Part shown: piece by piece, positions 18,341 to 27,012 of the stretch
Layout of the letters: every line of letters begins with the position of its first letter
Position numbering within the stretch: the first letter of the stretch is position 1
Source: an uncultured Lachnospira sp.
GTDB lineage: Bacteria; Bacillota; Clostridia; Lachnospirales; Lachnospiraceae
Assembly: GCA_934359185.1 (NCBI GenBank)
Contig: CAKRLE010000009.1
Span: 62,001 to 126,000 of the forward strand
Direction of reading: 5' to 3'
Length of the DNA: 64,000 nucleotides
Notes under the pieces: generated by a model
Told to the model about the DNA's origin: nothing
Seen by the model: the letters and a program-made list of their open reading frames with translations, nothing else
Database searches by the model: none
Made by a program: the position numbers and the translations under genes

Positions 18341-20101
18341 TTAACCTTCTGACTCATCAAAATCACCGCTGCCCTGCATCTGTACATCACAGATTTCACG
18401 GTAAACCTTGTTATTCTCATATAGATTATCATGTGTATCAAATCCGCTCACCTTACCATCTTCAAGTACAATTATTCTATCTGCATCCTGAATACTTGAT
18501 ATACGCTGTGACACAATAATCTTAGTTGTTCCTGGAATCTTTTCTGCAAATGCTCTCTTAATCTTAGCATCTGTTGCTGTATCGACTGCACTTGTCGAAT
18601 CATCAAGGATAAGTACTTTAGGCTTTTTAAGTAATGCCCTTGCAATACAAAGTCTCTGTCTCTGTCCACCAGACACGTTAGTACCACCCTGCTCAATCCA
18701 TGTATCATATTTATCTGGCATACGCTCTATGAACTCATCTGCACATGCCTGTTTACAAGCCTCAACGCACTGTTCATATGTTGCATTCTCGTCGCCCCAT
18801 CTTAAATTATCAAGAATAGTTCCTGAGAAAAGCACATTTTTCTGTAATACAACGGCAACCTGATTACGAAGTGCATCCATGTCATACTCACGCACGTCTT
18901 TACCACCTACATACACTGAACCAGAACTTACATCATAAAGCCGGCTTATAAGGCTTACAAAAGTAGATTTACCACAGCCTGTTCCACCAATTATTCCTAC
19001 TGTCTCACCAGCATTGATATGAATATCAATGTCTGATAATGTATCTGTCTTGCTGTCTTTCTTATAAGAGAAGTTAACATGGTTAAAATCTATTCTTCCA
19101 TCTTCAACTGTCTCTAATGGCTTATCTGGATTGGCAAGATCTGGCTTCTCATTAAGCACCTCTGCAATACGCTTTGCACTTGCTGTACTCATAGATACCA
19201 TAACGAATATCATTGAAAGCATCATAAGTGACATAAGCATACTCATTACGTATGAAAACATTGATGTAAGATTACCTGTTGTCAATGTTCCTGCCACGAT
19301 ATAATGTGATGCAAACCATGATAATGCTATAATACAGCCATATATTACTAACATCATTACCGGGCCGTTGAATGCAAGAAACGATTCTGCTTTCACAAAT
19401 GTTTTATAAAGCTCATCTGCTGCTTTTCTAAACTTCGTATTCTCATGGTCTTCACGCACAAATGCCTTAACCACACGTATGCCAGATATATTTTCCTGAA
19501 CACTTGCATTGAGTGCATCATACTTGGCAAAACCTGCTGTAAATACAGGTGTTACCTTAAATATAATAAAGAAAAGCACGAATCCCAGGAATACAAGTGC
19601 CACGAAGAATATTGCACTAAGCTTAGGACTTATTATTATACACATTACCATTGAACATATCATCATAAGTGGTGCTCTTACCGCTATCCTGATAATCATC
19701 TGATATGCATTCTGCACATTGGTAACATCAGTTGTCATACGTGTTACAAGTCCGGCTGTACTGAACTTATCTATATTAGAAAATGAAAACGTCTGTATAT
19801 TCTTATACATTCCATCTCTTAAATTACATGCAAAGCCTGTTGACGCTGCTGCCGCATATTTTCCTGCCTGTATTCCGCAGAACAGACTTAAAAATGCAAG
19901 TACAAGCATGATTGCGCCATACTTATATACATTGTTCATATCACCAGCTTCTATACCTTTATCAATTATAGATGCTGTAACAAACGGAATAAGTATCTCT
20001 AAAAATACTTCTGTCGCTGTGTATATTGGCGTTATTATAGATTCTTTTTTATATCTGCCAATATGGTTCATTAATGTTTTTAACATATTTTGATTTACCA
20101 T
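18341..20101 (-). CDS. ABC multidrug exporter half-transporter, degenerate-site subunit
   Basis: This is the partner of the downstream exporter gene, with 586 residues. Walker A is GGTGCGKST, the signature is the canonical VSGGQRQR, but the residue after Walker B is Asp (LILDDSTSAVD) and the switch position reads SQRIS instead of a histidine motif. This is the usual pattern for the non-hydrolytic ATP site of LmrC/BmrC-type heterodimers; the good signature completes the active site of the partner. The start at 20101 lies immediately after AGGAAGG, with very short spacing; ATG at 20086 is an alternative. A MarR gene 33 bp upstream likely controls the pair. Confidence 0.88.
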   Translation of the reverse strand: MVNQNMLKTLMNHIGRYKKESIITPIYTATEVFLEILIPFVTASIIDKGIEAGDMNNVYKYGAIMLVLAFLSLFCGIQAGKYAAAASTGFACNLRDGMYKNIQTFSFSNIDKFSTAGLVTRMTTDVTNVQNAYQMIIRIAVRAPLMMICSMVMCIIISPKLSAIFFVALVFLGFVLFFIIFKVTPVFTAGFAKYDALNASVQENISGIRVVKAFVREDHENTKFRKAADELYKTFVKAESFLAFNGPVMMLVIYGCIIALSWFASHYIVAGTLTTGNLTSMFSYVMSMLMSLMMLSMIFVMVSMSTASAKRIAEVLNEKPDLANPDKPLETVEDGRIDFNHVNFSYKKDSKTDTLSDIDIHINAGETVGIIGGTGCGKSTFVSLISRLYDVSSGSVYVGGKDVREYDMDALRNQVAVVLQKNVLFSGTILDNLRWGDENATYEQCVEACKQACADEFIERMPDKYDTWIEQGGTNVSGGQRQRLCIARALLKKPKVLILDDSTSAVDTATDAKIKRAFAEKIPGTTKIIVSQRISSIQDADRIIVLEDGKVSGFDTHDNLYENNKVYREICDVQMQGSGDFDESEG

Positions 20102-20134
20102 CCTTCCTGTATTGATATTGACGTTCTTACCAGT

Positions 20135-20560
20135 TTATCTGCTTATATCATCATATATTTTCTGTAATAATCTATGCAGTTCTTTTTTTTCACCATCATC
20201 AAGCGATGATAAAAGCCACTGCTCATTGCGTTCCATTGAGCATCTTGCATGCTCACACATCTTAATTCCATCATCTGTAAGACGGATATGTTTAGCTCTC
20301 TTATCTTCTGGTAAATAAAAGCTCTCAATTAACCCTTTCTTTTCAAGCCGAACAACAATTCCAGCTATAGTTGCCTGCGCAACACAGAAATATTTTTCAA
20401 GCTCTTTTAATGTTAATGAGCTTTCCTGCTCTAATATGCAGAGCAGCTTTATCTGTGACAGTGTTATACCGTCTTCGTTAAGAGAATTATTAGCACGCTT
20501 TTCCATAATGCTGTTAAGCCTCTTTATTAATTCCCCACAGTGTAACGAATCCGCTGACAT
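20135..20560 (-). CDS. MarR family transcriptional regulator
   Basis: This 141-residue dimeric winged-helix protein has the MarR layout: helix-turn-helix LTLKELEKYFCVAQATIAGIVVRLEKKGLIE, then the wing SFYLPEDKRAKHIRLTDDG. It is the first gene of the operon with the two ABC exporter genes and probably represses them until a drug-like ligand binds. ATG at 20560 has AAGGAG upstream. Its promoter overlaps a 17-bp-arm palindrome at 20603-20642, which makes autoregulation very likely. Confidence 0.9.
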   Translation of the reverse strand: MSADSLHCGELIKRLNSIMEKRANNSLNEDGITLSQIKLLCILEQESSLTLKELEKYFCVAQATIAGIVVRLEKKGLIESFYLPEDKRAKHIRLTDDGIKMCEHARCSMERNEQWLLSSLDDGEKKELHRLLQKIYDDISR

Positions 20561-20595
20561 ATTAACAACTCCTTCATTATTTTTATTGCCAGACT

Positions 20596-20642
20596 ATTCT
20601 ATAAAAACAACAGCGTGCTGTCAATAGCACGCTGTTGTTTTT
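20596..20642 (-). promoter_or_regulatory. marR promoter embedded in a long palindromic operator
   Basis: On the minus strand TTGACA (20624-20619), a 17-bp spacer and TAGAAT (20601-20596) form a near-consensus sigma-A promoter 36 bp before the marR start. Its -35 and spacer lie inside a perfect inverted repeat with 17-bp arms, 20603-20619 and 20626-20642, with core AGCGTGCT and AGCACGCT. A repressor bound there would block RNA polymerase directly. The region also looks like a terminator hairpin, but the divergent gene arrangement argues against that. Confidence 0.7.
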
Positions 20643-20708
20643 ATTAATTTAATTATTTTTACACTCATTGCATTTTCGTAAGTAATTAGTAATTTTGTAC
20701 AAATCTGT

Positions 20709-20737
20709 TTGACTATATCGCTTTAATTTGTTAAACT
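20709..20737 (+). promoter_or_regulatory. Candidate hppA promoter
   Basis: TTGACT (20709-20714) and TAAACT (20732-20737) with a 17-bp spacer lie 66 bp before the hppA ATG. Confidence 0.4.
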
Positions 20738-20803
20738 TGAACAAGATGCTGTTTCTTTCATGTTCATGAAGGCAGCAAAAAATAAACGTACAAGGAGAAA
20801 AAT

Positions 20804-22981
20804 ATGGAAGCTTTATTGGTTTTAGTCATTGTTGCAGCACTGCTTGCACTTGGCTATGCAGCATTCAACTTCATCGGAGTTAAAAAGCTTGATGAGGGAA
20901 CAGACCGTATGTCAGAAATTGCAGCCGCTATCAGGGTTGGTGCGAATGCATTTATCACATACGAGTACAAAATCATTGCAGTTGTTGTAGTTATTATCGC
21001 TGTCGTATTTGCAGCTATCTTCTCTGTCCAGTATGGAGCTTTTAGCTGGGAGCCTTCTGTCTGCTTTATGATAGGCGTACTTATGAGCGCGTCAGCAGGC
21101 TGGGTAGGCATGAAGATAGCAACTTATGCTAATGTCCGTGTTTCTAACACTGCAAGACAGACAAAGGATATCGGTTCTACTTTAAAGGTTGCACTTAAAG
21201 GTGGTTCTGTTATGGGACTTTGTGTTGGCGGATTTGCCTTACTTGGATTATTTCTAGTATATTTAATCTTTGGTTTTGGACTTAACATGCTTGATATAGA
21301 GGCTTTAAGAGGTGGACATGTATTCACACAGTGCCTTTCATGCTATGCACTTGGATGTTCTATCGTTGCCATGTTCAACCGTGTCGGCGGTGGTATCTAT
21401 ACTAAGGCGGCTGATATGGGTGCTGATCTTGTTGGTAAGACAGAGGCACATATTCCAGAGGATGACCCACGTAACCCTGCTACCATCGCTGATAATGTAG
21501 GTGATAACGTAGGCGATGTTGCTGGTCTGGGTTCTGACCTTCTTGAATCTTTCGTTGGTGCTATCTCATCAGCAATTATTCTTGCAGTAAGCCTTTACCT
21601 CTCTAACGCAGCTAACAATATTGATGTTTCAGACACCATGCTTTCCAAGATGATGTATTTCCCACTTGTATTTGCTTCAATTGGTCTTATCGCATCAATT
21701 CTTGGTATCGCATATGTATTATTAAAGAAAGGTTCTGATAACCCACACAGAGACCTTAATATCTCTACATGGAGTGCAGCCGCTATCACTATAATAGGCG
21801 GATTTATCGCAACTTATCTGTTATTCCAGCCAGAGACTTCCGAGGTATTAAAGGTCGCAGGATTTAATATCGGATTCATTTCACCATGGATTGCAGCATC
21901 TCTTGGTGTTATCAGTGGTGTTATTATCGGTGGTATCGCAGAATACTACACAAGTTATGATTACAAGCCAACACAGACTATCGCAGCCGCATCTAAGGAA
22001 GGTGCTGCTCTTACTATCACACAGGGTCTTGCCGTTGGTATGAAATCATGTATGTATCCTCTTATTGTTCTTGGCATCACAACATACGCTTCATATGCTG
22101 TATCAGGAATGTTTGGTATTGCCATGGCTGCCGTAGGTATGCTTTCATTTGTATCTGCAACAGTTTCTGTTGATACATATGGTCCTATCTCTGATAACGC
22201 CGGTGGTATTGCTGAGATGTCAGAGCTTGAGCCAGAGGTTCGTAATATTACAGATAAGCTTGATTCTGTTGGTAACACAACTGCAGCTATAGGTAAAGGT
22301 TTTGCCATCGGTTCAGCTTCACTTGCTGCTCTCTCACTTATGGTAAGCTTCTTATATGCTTTCCAGCCAGAGGGTTCAAGCTTAGACCTCAACTTTACTA
22401 ATCCACTTATTCTTTCTGGTGCCCTTGTCGGTGCAGCTCTTCCATACCTCTTCTCAGGCATGCTTATAGAAGCTGTTGCCAATGCTGCAAGAAAGATGGT
22501 GGAAGAGGTAAGACGTCAGTTCAAGGAGATTCCTGGTATCCTTGAAGGCAAGGCTAAACCAGATTATAAGACATGTATCGAGATTTCTTCACAGGGTGCC
22601 TTAAAAGAGATGAGAATGCCAGCTATCATATCAATCATATTCCCAGTTATAGCAGGCTTCCTTTTTGGTCCTTACTTCGTAGGCGGTCTTCTTATCGGTG
22701 CAACACTTTCAGCTATCATGCTTGCGATATTCACAGGTAACGCAGGTGGTGCATGGGATAATGGTAAGAAGTACATTGAATCAGGTGCTATTGAAGGTCA
22801 GGGCAAAGGCTCACCAGCCCATGATGCTGCCGTTGTCGGTGATACAGTTGGCGATCCCCTTAAAGATACAGTTGGTCCATCACTTGATATCCTTATCAAG
22901 ATTATGTCAACAGTTTCATTAGTTGCCGCTGTCATGTTCTACAATTACAATCTGCTTTATCTTATATTCGGAATCAGATAA
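20804..22981 (+). CDS. hppA: K+-dependent membrane-bound pyrophosphatase (ion pump)
   Basis: This 725-residue integral membrane enzyme hydrolyses pyrophosphate and pumps H+ and/or Na+ outward. About 16 hydrophobic segments are present. The substrate-binding block GGGIYTKAADMGADLVGKTE is followed by IPEDDPRNPATIADNVGDNVGD (about residues 195-237), and a C-terminal block GDTVGDPLKDTVGPSLDILIK provides further Mg-PPi ligands. GNTTAA at residues 490-495 has Ala where K+-independent enzymes carry Lys, so it should be K+-dependent. Whether it pumps Na+, H+ or both cannot be read with confidence. AAGGAG lies upstream of the ATG. It is monocistronic and closed by a hairpin at 23032-23074. Confidence 0.96.
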   Translation: MEALLVLVIVAALLALGYAAFNFIGVKKLDEGTDRMSEIAAAIRVGANAFITYEYKIIAVVVVIIAVVFAAIFSVQYGAFSWEPSVCFMIGVLMSASAGWVGMKIATYANVRVSNTARQTKDIGSTLKVALKGGSVMGLCVGGFALLGLFLVYLIFGFGLNMLDIEALRGGHVFTQCLSCYALGCSIVAMFNRVGGGIYTKAADMGADLVGKTEAHIPEDDPRNPATIADNVGDNVGDVAGLGSDLLESFVGAISSAIILAVSLYLSNAANNIDVSDTMLSKMMYFPLVFASIGLIASILGIAYVLLKKGSDNPHRDLNISTWSAAAITIIGGFIATYLLFQPETSEVLKVAGFNIGFISPWIAASLGVISGVIIGGIAEYYTSYDYKPTQTIAAASKEGAALTITQGLAVGMKSCMYPLIVLGITTYASYAVSGMFGIAMAAVGMLSFVSATVSVDTYGPISDNAGGIAEMSELEPEVRNITDKLDSVGNTTAAIGKGFAIGSASLAALSLMVSFLYAFQPEGSSLDLNFTNPLILSGALVGAALPYLFSGMLIEAVANAARKMVEEVRRQFKEIPGILEGKAKPDYKTCIEISSQGALKEMRMPAIISIIFPVIAGFLFGPYFVGGLLIGATLSAIMLAIFTGNAGGAWDNGKKYIESGAIEGQGKGSPAHDAAVVGDTVGDPLKDTVGPSLDILIKIMSTVSLVAAVMFYNYNLLYLIFGIR

Positions 22982-23031
22982 AAGTGGTTTGACATATACT
23001 TAAGATAAATTGATGGTACACATATGAAAAC

Positions 23032-23074
23032 CCCCTGAAAAGCTGGTAAATACAAATCCAGGCTTTTCAGGGGA
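23032..23074. terminator. Bidirectional terminator between hppA and the AI-2E-type gene
   Basis: CCCCTGAAAAGC and GGCTTTTCAGGGG pair, with three further base pairs after a bulge and a T-rich tail. It lies between converging genes and can serve both. Confidence 0.75.
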
Positions 23075-23110
23075 TATTTTTAAATAAATGCAATGATCAT
23101 TTGAAAAGCT

Positions 23111-24250
23111 CTATTTACCTGTTCCATTTCTTCTGTTGACCTCATCACGCAGAAGCATATACAAGGTGGACACAAGCGGGATAAATGCAAGCATGCCGAT
23201 TATTCCAAACATGCTTCCACCTATTGTTACTGCAGCTAAAACCCAGATAGCAGGAAGACCTACCGAGCTTCCTACAACTCTTGGATAGATAAGATTTCCC
23301 TCAATCTGCTGCAGGACAAGAAAAAGTATAACAAAGCCTAATGCTTTAATTGGACTTACAAGCAGAATAAGAAATGCTCCGACTACACATCCGATAAATG
23401 CTCCAACGATAGGTATAAGTGCAGTAAATGCAATAAGAACACCAATCATAACTGCATATGGCATCCTGAATATAAACATGGACACAACAAACATAGAACC
23501 AAGAATACATGCTTCAAGGCACTGTCCAGTTATAAAATTAGTAAAATTCCTGCTAAGCATCGTACATACACGCTGTATTTTTTCATTAATCTTCGCTGGT
23601 AAAAATGCTTTAAATATTCTATTCACCTGATTTCCAAGCTTTTCCTTCTGTGCCAGGATATATATACTGAATATAAACGCAATAAACCCGCTTGCAACCC
23701 TGCTTACAATTCCGCTTGCAATTCCTATTGTTGAATTAAGCATATCCCCGAAACCATTTTTCATAAATGAAAACACGCCATTAACTATAGCGTCCCAGTT
23801 CTGTTCAAGCTGGCTTAATATATCAGTCTGTCTGCCCATCTCAGGATATTGCTGCTGTAAATCAGACACAATAGCCATTATTCTGTCTGCAAACATCGGA
23901 ATCTGTTTTGCAACATCAGCGACAGCCTTTCCAACCTGTGGAACAACTGTCGCTATTAAAATCGTGATAAGCAGCACAACAAATAATAATGTAAGCACAA
24001 TACTTACAGGTCTTTTTAACTTTTCTGAATACTTATTATTCCATTTTCCCAGCAATTTATTCTCTATCTGCCTCATTGGAATGTTAAGTACAAATGCTAT
24101 TGCGCCGCCGGCTGCAAATGGCATTATAATACTGACCGCAACCCCTAATGCACCAAGGATCTGGTGGCTGTAAATAATAACAAGCACAAGTGCCGCTGCT
24201 ATTACCATAAGTAATACTATCTGTCTGAATTTTTCTTTGCTAAAACCCAT
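23111..24250 (-). CDS. AI-2E (PerM/YtvI-like) family permease
   Basis: This 379-residue membrane protein has the AI-2E family plan: two N-terminal helices, a long soluble segment (about residues 85-150) and a C-terminal bundle. The family marker PYAVMIGVLIAFTALIPIVGAFIGCVVGAFL is at about 270-300, and LQQIEGNLIYPRVVGSSVGLPAIWVL follows at about 322-347. Members export or exchange small molecules; some act as Na+/H+ antiporters and a few were linked to autoinducer-2, so the substrate is open. It appears to be transcribed alone or with the surface protein gene 89 bp upstream. An ATG at 24250 follows GGGAGGA. Confidence 0.85.
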   Translation of the reverse strand: MGFSKEKFRQIVLLMVIAAALVLVIIYSHQILGALGVAVSIIMPFAAGGAIAFVLNIPMRQIENKLLGKWNNKYSEKLKRPVSIVLTLLFVVLLITILIATVVPQVGKAVADVAKQIPMFADRIMAIVSDLQQQYPEMGRQTDILSQLEQNWDAIVNGVFSFMKNGFGDMLNSTIGIASGIVSRVASGFIAFIFSIYILAQKEKLGNQVNRIFKAFLPAKINEKIQRVCTMLSRNFTNFITGQCLEACILGSMFVVSMFIFRMPYAVMIGVLIAFTALIPIVGAFIGCVVGAFLILLVSPIKALGFVILFLVLQQIEGNLIYPRVVGSSVGLPAIWVLAAVTIGGSMFGIIGMLAFIPLVSTLYMLLRDEVNRRNGTGK

Positions 24251-24339
24251 GAAATCCTCCCAACATTTTGTTTTGATGATACATGTAATCTTAACATATT
24301 ATTATAATTATTTCATCCAGATTAAATATAAACTATGTT

Positions 24340-25761
24340 TTATTCTCTAAACTTATTCTTTCTGCTGTTTCTTACTCTAAGAGCAACTATAACAACTGCT
24401 GCAAGCACAATAATTGCAAATAATGTATATGTAGCAGCATAATTAGTGTCATCCTCTTCCTCTACAAGAGAATCTATAGCATTGTTAAGGTGCTGTGTTG
24501 CCTCGTCTACCTCAGCCTGATATTCAGCTGTATTCTGGGCCTCTAAAGCCTCATCATACTCAACCTGCATCTTTTCCCAGCTGTTAGCTGTGTAATCAGA
24601 CTCTTTTAAAGCCTTTGCACGCTCTACTGCTGCATCAAGCTTAGAAGTATCGCTGACCTTCTCTTTAACAAGCGCAAGATTATCCTCTGTAACCTCAAAA
24701 TCAACTGTGTAATCAGCATATCCTAATGCATATACTGTAAGTGACCAGTAACCTGTTCCATCTGCGTTGGCTGGAAGCTGGCATCTGCCAGAATCTGTAA
24801 GTCCAAGCTGGATTCCGTTAACCTTGTGCATCCAGTTATCTGCTGCAAATTTAGTTCCGTATGTGGCAAGTGCTGTTGTCCTGGTTGAATCTTTTCCATA
24901 GTAACTCCACTCTACAGCCTGCATCTTATCACCAAGTGCACCATAGCCATCACCAGTTAAATCAACTCTTAAAAACTCGCCATATGCTCCAGTTGCATTT
25001 TTCTCTGAATTTTTCTTGTTAACCGTAACTGTTATATCAGATGCTGTCTGAAGAGAAGCTCCCTTGATACCAGAATCAGTGCCTGTCTGTCTTGCTGTGA
25101 ATGAAAATGTTCCATCCGCATTTTTAGAAGCTGTCTTTAATCCATTAGTCTTCTCTGTCACTTCTGCTGTCTCTTTGTATGACTTAAGCTGGTTCTCGCC
25201 AAATCCACCAAAGAGTGAACCGCCATTTTCTACTACTGAATACTTTGCCTTAAAATCTGCAAGGTCTGATGTCTTAACCTTAACTGGAACATACTTGATA
25301 CCTGTAACCTCATAACTCTTAACCTTGAAAGATGATCCCTTATATTCAATTGTTCCCTTGCTGTATGATGCTGTATCTCCATTAGTAAATATCATCTGTG
25401 TTCCATCTTCAGACCATCCAGCAAGCTCAAACTTCTGACCTTCCTCTGTCTCTACAGTTGCCATGCACTGGAAACTTCCTCTGTGAAGTCCGTGGTTGGT
25501 AGTAGCTCTTGATACAGCATCAAATGCGCCCTTATCAAGCTCATTATGTGTATCTTTAGCAGCATCAGCTTTGTCATTTCCTGCTCCGTATACGCCCTCA
25601 TTTTCCCAGTATTCATTCCATGTAAGACCTGCATACACATATGAATACTCGTCTGCCGCATATGCCTTAACAACTGGTGTTATAGCTGTTGCACCTGTAA
25701 CTGCAAGTATTGCGGCTGCTGCCATAGCTAATGCTTTTGATAAAAATGTCTTTCTCATCAT
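24340..25761 (-). CDS. Cell-surface protein with Tp47-like domain, FIVAR-like repeat and C-terminal anchor
   Basis: This 473-residue exported protein begins with a clear signal peptide (MMRKTFLSKALAMAAAAILAV, cleavage near AYA-ADE). Its first domain (YSYVYAGLTWNEYWENEGVY, then ATTNHGLHRGSFQCMATV) resembles domains annotated as penicillin-binding Tp47 domain C, recalled from Treponema Tp47 and Firmicute homologues. Near residues 365-435 is a FIVAR-like helical repeat, then an acidic linker, one transmembrane helix (TLFAIIVLAAVVIVALRV) and a basic tail. It should be anchored in the membrane and face outward. It is encoded 25 bp after the flavinylated reductase-like gene, so extracytoplasmic redox or ligand capture is a plausible role. 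Actual penicillin binding is not shown by sequence. Confidence 0.7.
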   Translation of the reverse strand: MMRKTFLSKALAMAAAAILAVTGATAITPVVKAYAADEYSYVYAGLTWNEYWENEGVYGAGNDKADAAKDTHNELDKGAFDAVSRATTNHGLHRGSFQCMATVETEEGQKFELAGWSEDGTQMIFTNGDTASYSKGTIEYKGSSFKVKSYEVTGIKYVPVKVKTSDLADFKAKYSVVENGGSLFGGFGENQLKSYKETAEVTEKTNGLKTASKNADGTFSFTARQTGTDSGIKGASLQTASDITVTVNKKNSEKNATGAYGEFLRVDLTGDGYGALGDKMQAVEWSYYGKDSTRTTALATYGTKFAADNWMHKVNGIQLGLTDSGRCQLPANADGTGYWSLTVYALGYADYTVDFEVTEDNLALVKEKVSDTSKLDAAVERAKALKESDYTANSWEKMQVEYDEALEAQNTAEYQAEVDEATQHLNNAIDSLVEEEDDTNYAATYTLFAIIVLAAVVIVALRVRNSRKNKFRE

Positions 25762-25786
25762 ATTTCTCCTTCTTTCTTTTGATATA

Positions 25787-26890
25787 CTATTTCAAAGCCG
25801 ATTTATAAGCATTATAAAATGCGACTTTAATAGCCTTACTTGATAATGTAGCGCCAGATACCGAGTCAACACCTTTTGAACCCTGATTGTTAACAATCTG
25901 TTCTGGAACTGATGCAGCAGCCATATCAAAATACACGCTGTCCTGTCTGCCTGCCTCAGAAGATGCTGTGACCTCTGTGATTTTATCATCCTGTATCGTC
26001 ATAACGACCGTAACTTTGTACCCATATGTCTCACATGTGGCAGTTCCTGTGTAAGTACCATCTGCTTTAAATGTTGTACCACCCGATGCGTTAGAACCAT
26101 TACCTGTAACACCCTTATCAGAATCACTGTCCGCTGCCCCATTTCCAGCAAAACATAATCCCGACATGCACACAATAATAACTACAGCCGCAATATTAAC
26201 TGCAGCATTCAGATTATTTCTGCCAGCCCTCACAAGATATTTGTTAATTCTCATAGCTGCATACACAATAAATACAACGCTATACACAACTACATTAAGT
26301 ATATATGAAGTTATTCCACCTCTTGCAAGTGGTACATTTATAAGCATTACATGTATATACATAAGGCCATAGAACACATACGCACTTCTCTGTAGCTGCT
26401 TCCACTTCTTAGGCTGCATCTTTTTCCTTACTGATGGAAATGATGTGACAGTAAGCACAAGCATTAACGCAATAAGAATAATACTTACAACCGCAGCCGT
26501 TAACTGTGTTGTACTGAGTGCTGCCGGTACGGTAAAAAGCATTTTGAAATATGTCATTCCATATGTTACGTTATGACACAGCACAAGTATTGCTGCTGTA
26601 ATAGACAGTTCGCCCCTTATTCTCATCAATGGCGCAATTAACCTTGAGCCTTTAGGAAGCGCGCCTGCATACATTACGAATACAAACATCGCCGTTCCAA
26701 TTGAACCTTTGGCAAAGATGCCAAGAATATTTTGTTTTACCCATATCGGAAAATCAACGAATCCGAGAGCAAACACAGCTATTGATATAACTGCTGCCCC
26801 GATATAGAACACTGTAGGATTTTTCTTTAATGAATCCCTTAGAAAATATATAAATAAAGACACAATTATAATTGAAATGATTAGTAACAT
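25787..26890 (-). CDS. Ferric-reductase-like membrane protein with covalent-FMN domain
   Basis: This 367-residue protein has eight or nine hydrophobic segments (residues 1-240) resembling a ferric-reductase-like transmembrane domain, with a His in AAILVLCHNVTYGM and another in MYIHVMLINVPLARGG that could ligate haem. A Gly/Ser-rich linker follows, then an FMN-binding domain. It ends with VDSVSGATLSSKA, matching the flavinylation motif D-x-x-S/T-G-A-T in which Thr348 would receive FMN through ApbE (family knowledge). The product likely moves electrons across the membrane to an external acceptor. AAGGAG lies 11 bases before ATG 26890, inside a large inverted repeat. It is followed by the Tp47-like surface protein. 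Confidence 0.75.
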   Translation of the reverse strand: MLLIISIIIVSLFIYFLRDSLKKNPTVFYIGAAVISIAVFALGFVDFPIWVKQNILGIFAKGSIGTAMFVFVMYAGALPKGSRLIAPLMRIRGELSITAAILVLCHNVTYGMTYFKMLFTVPAALSTTQLTAAVVSIILIALMLVLTVTSFPSVRKKMQPKKWKQLQRSAYVFYGLMYIHVMLINVPLARGGITSYILNVVVYSVVFIVYAAMRINKYLVRAGRNNLNAAVNIAAVVIIVCMSGLCFAGNGAADSDSDKGVTGNGSNASGGTTFKADGTYTGTATCETYGYKVTVVMTIQDDKITEVTASSEAGRQDSVYFDMAAASVPEQIVNNQGSKGVDSVSGATLSSKAIKVAFYNAYKSALK

Positions 26891-26894
26891 AATG

Positions 26895-26980
26895 ATAGCG
26901 GCTCCTTATTAGTCTTCTCTACTCTTCGTTCGCTTTCGCTAACTTCTGTAGAGAATATAATAATAAAGCCGCTATGTCAA
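26895..26980 (-). promoter_or_regulatory. Promoter overlapping an inverted repeat that also covers the ribosome site
   Basis: On the minus strand TTGACA (26980-26975) and TATTCT (26957-26952) with a 17-bp spacer form a strong promoter for the flavoprotein gene. ATAGCGGCT in the spacer is the inverse of AGCCGCTAT next to the ATG (arms 26895-26903 and 26967-26975). Pairing extends through TT-GG wobbles and TTATTA/TAATAA, covering the AAGGAG at 26907-26902. An inner 8-bp stem (TTCTCTAC/GTAGAGAA) and a GC-GAAA-GC tetraloop hairpin lie inside. Confidence 0.6.
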
Positions 26981-27012
26981 CAATTCTAAATGAGAGATTT
27001 TATCAACAACCC

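Noticed and set aside
20603..20642. Intrinsic terminator upstream of hppA
   Set aside because: The hairpin is between divergent genes and contains the marR promoter; an operator fits better.
21961..22482. 173-codon minus-strand frame inside hppA
   Set aside because: Shadow of the pyrophosphatase gene; composition is that of antisense codons.
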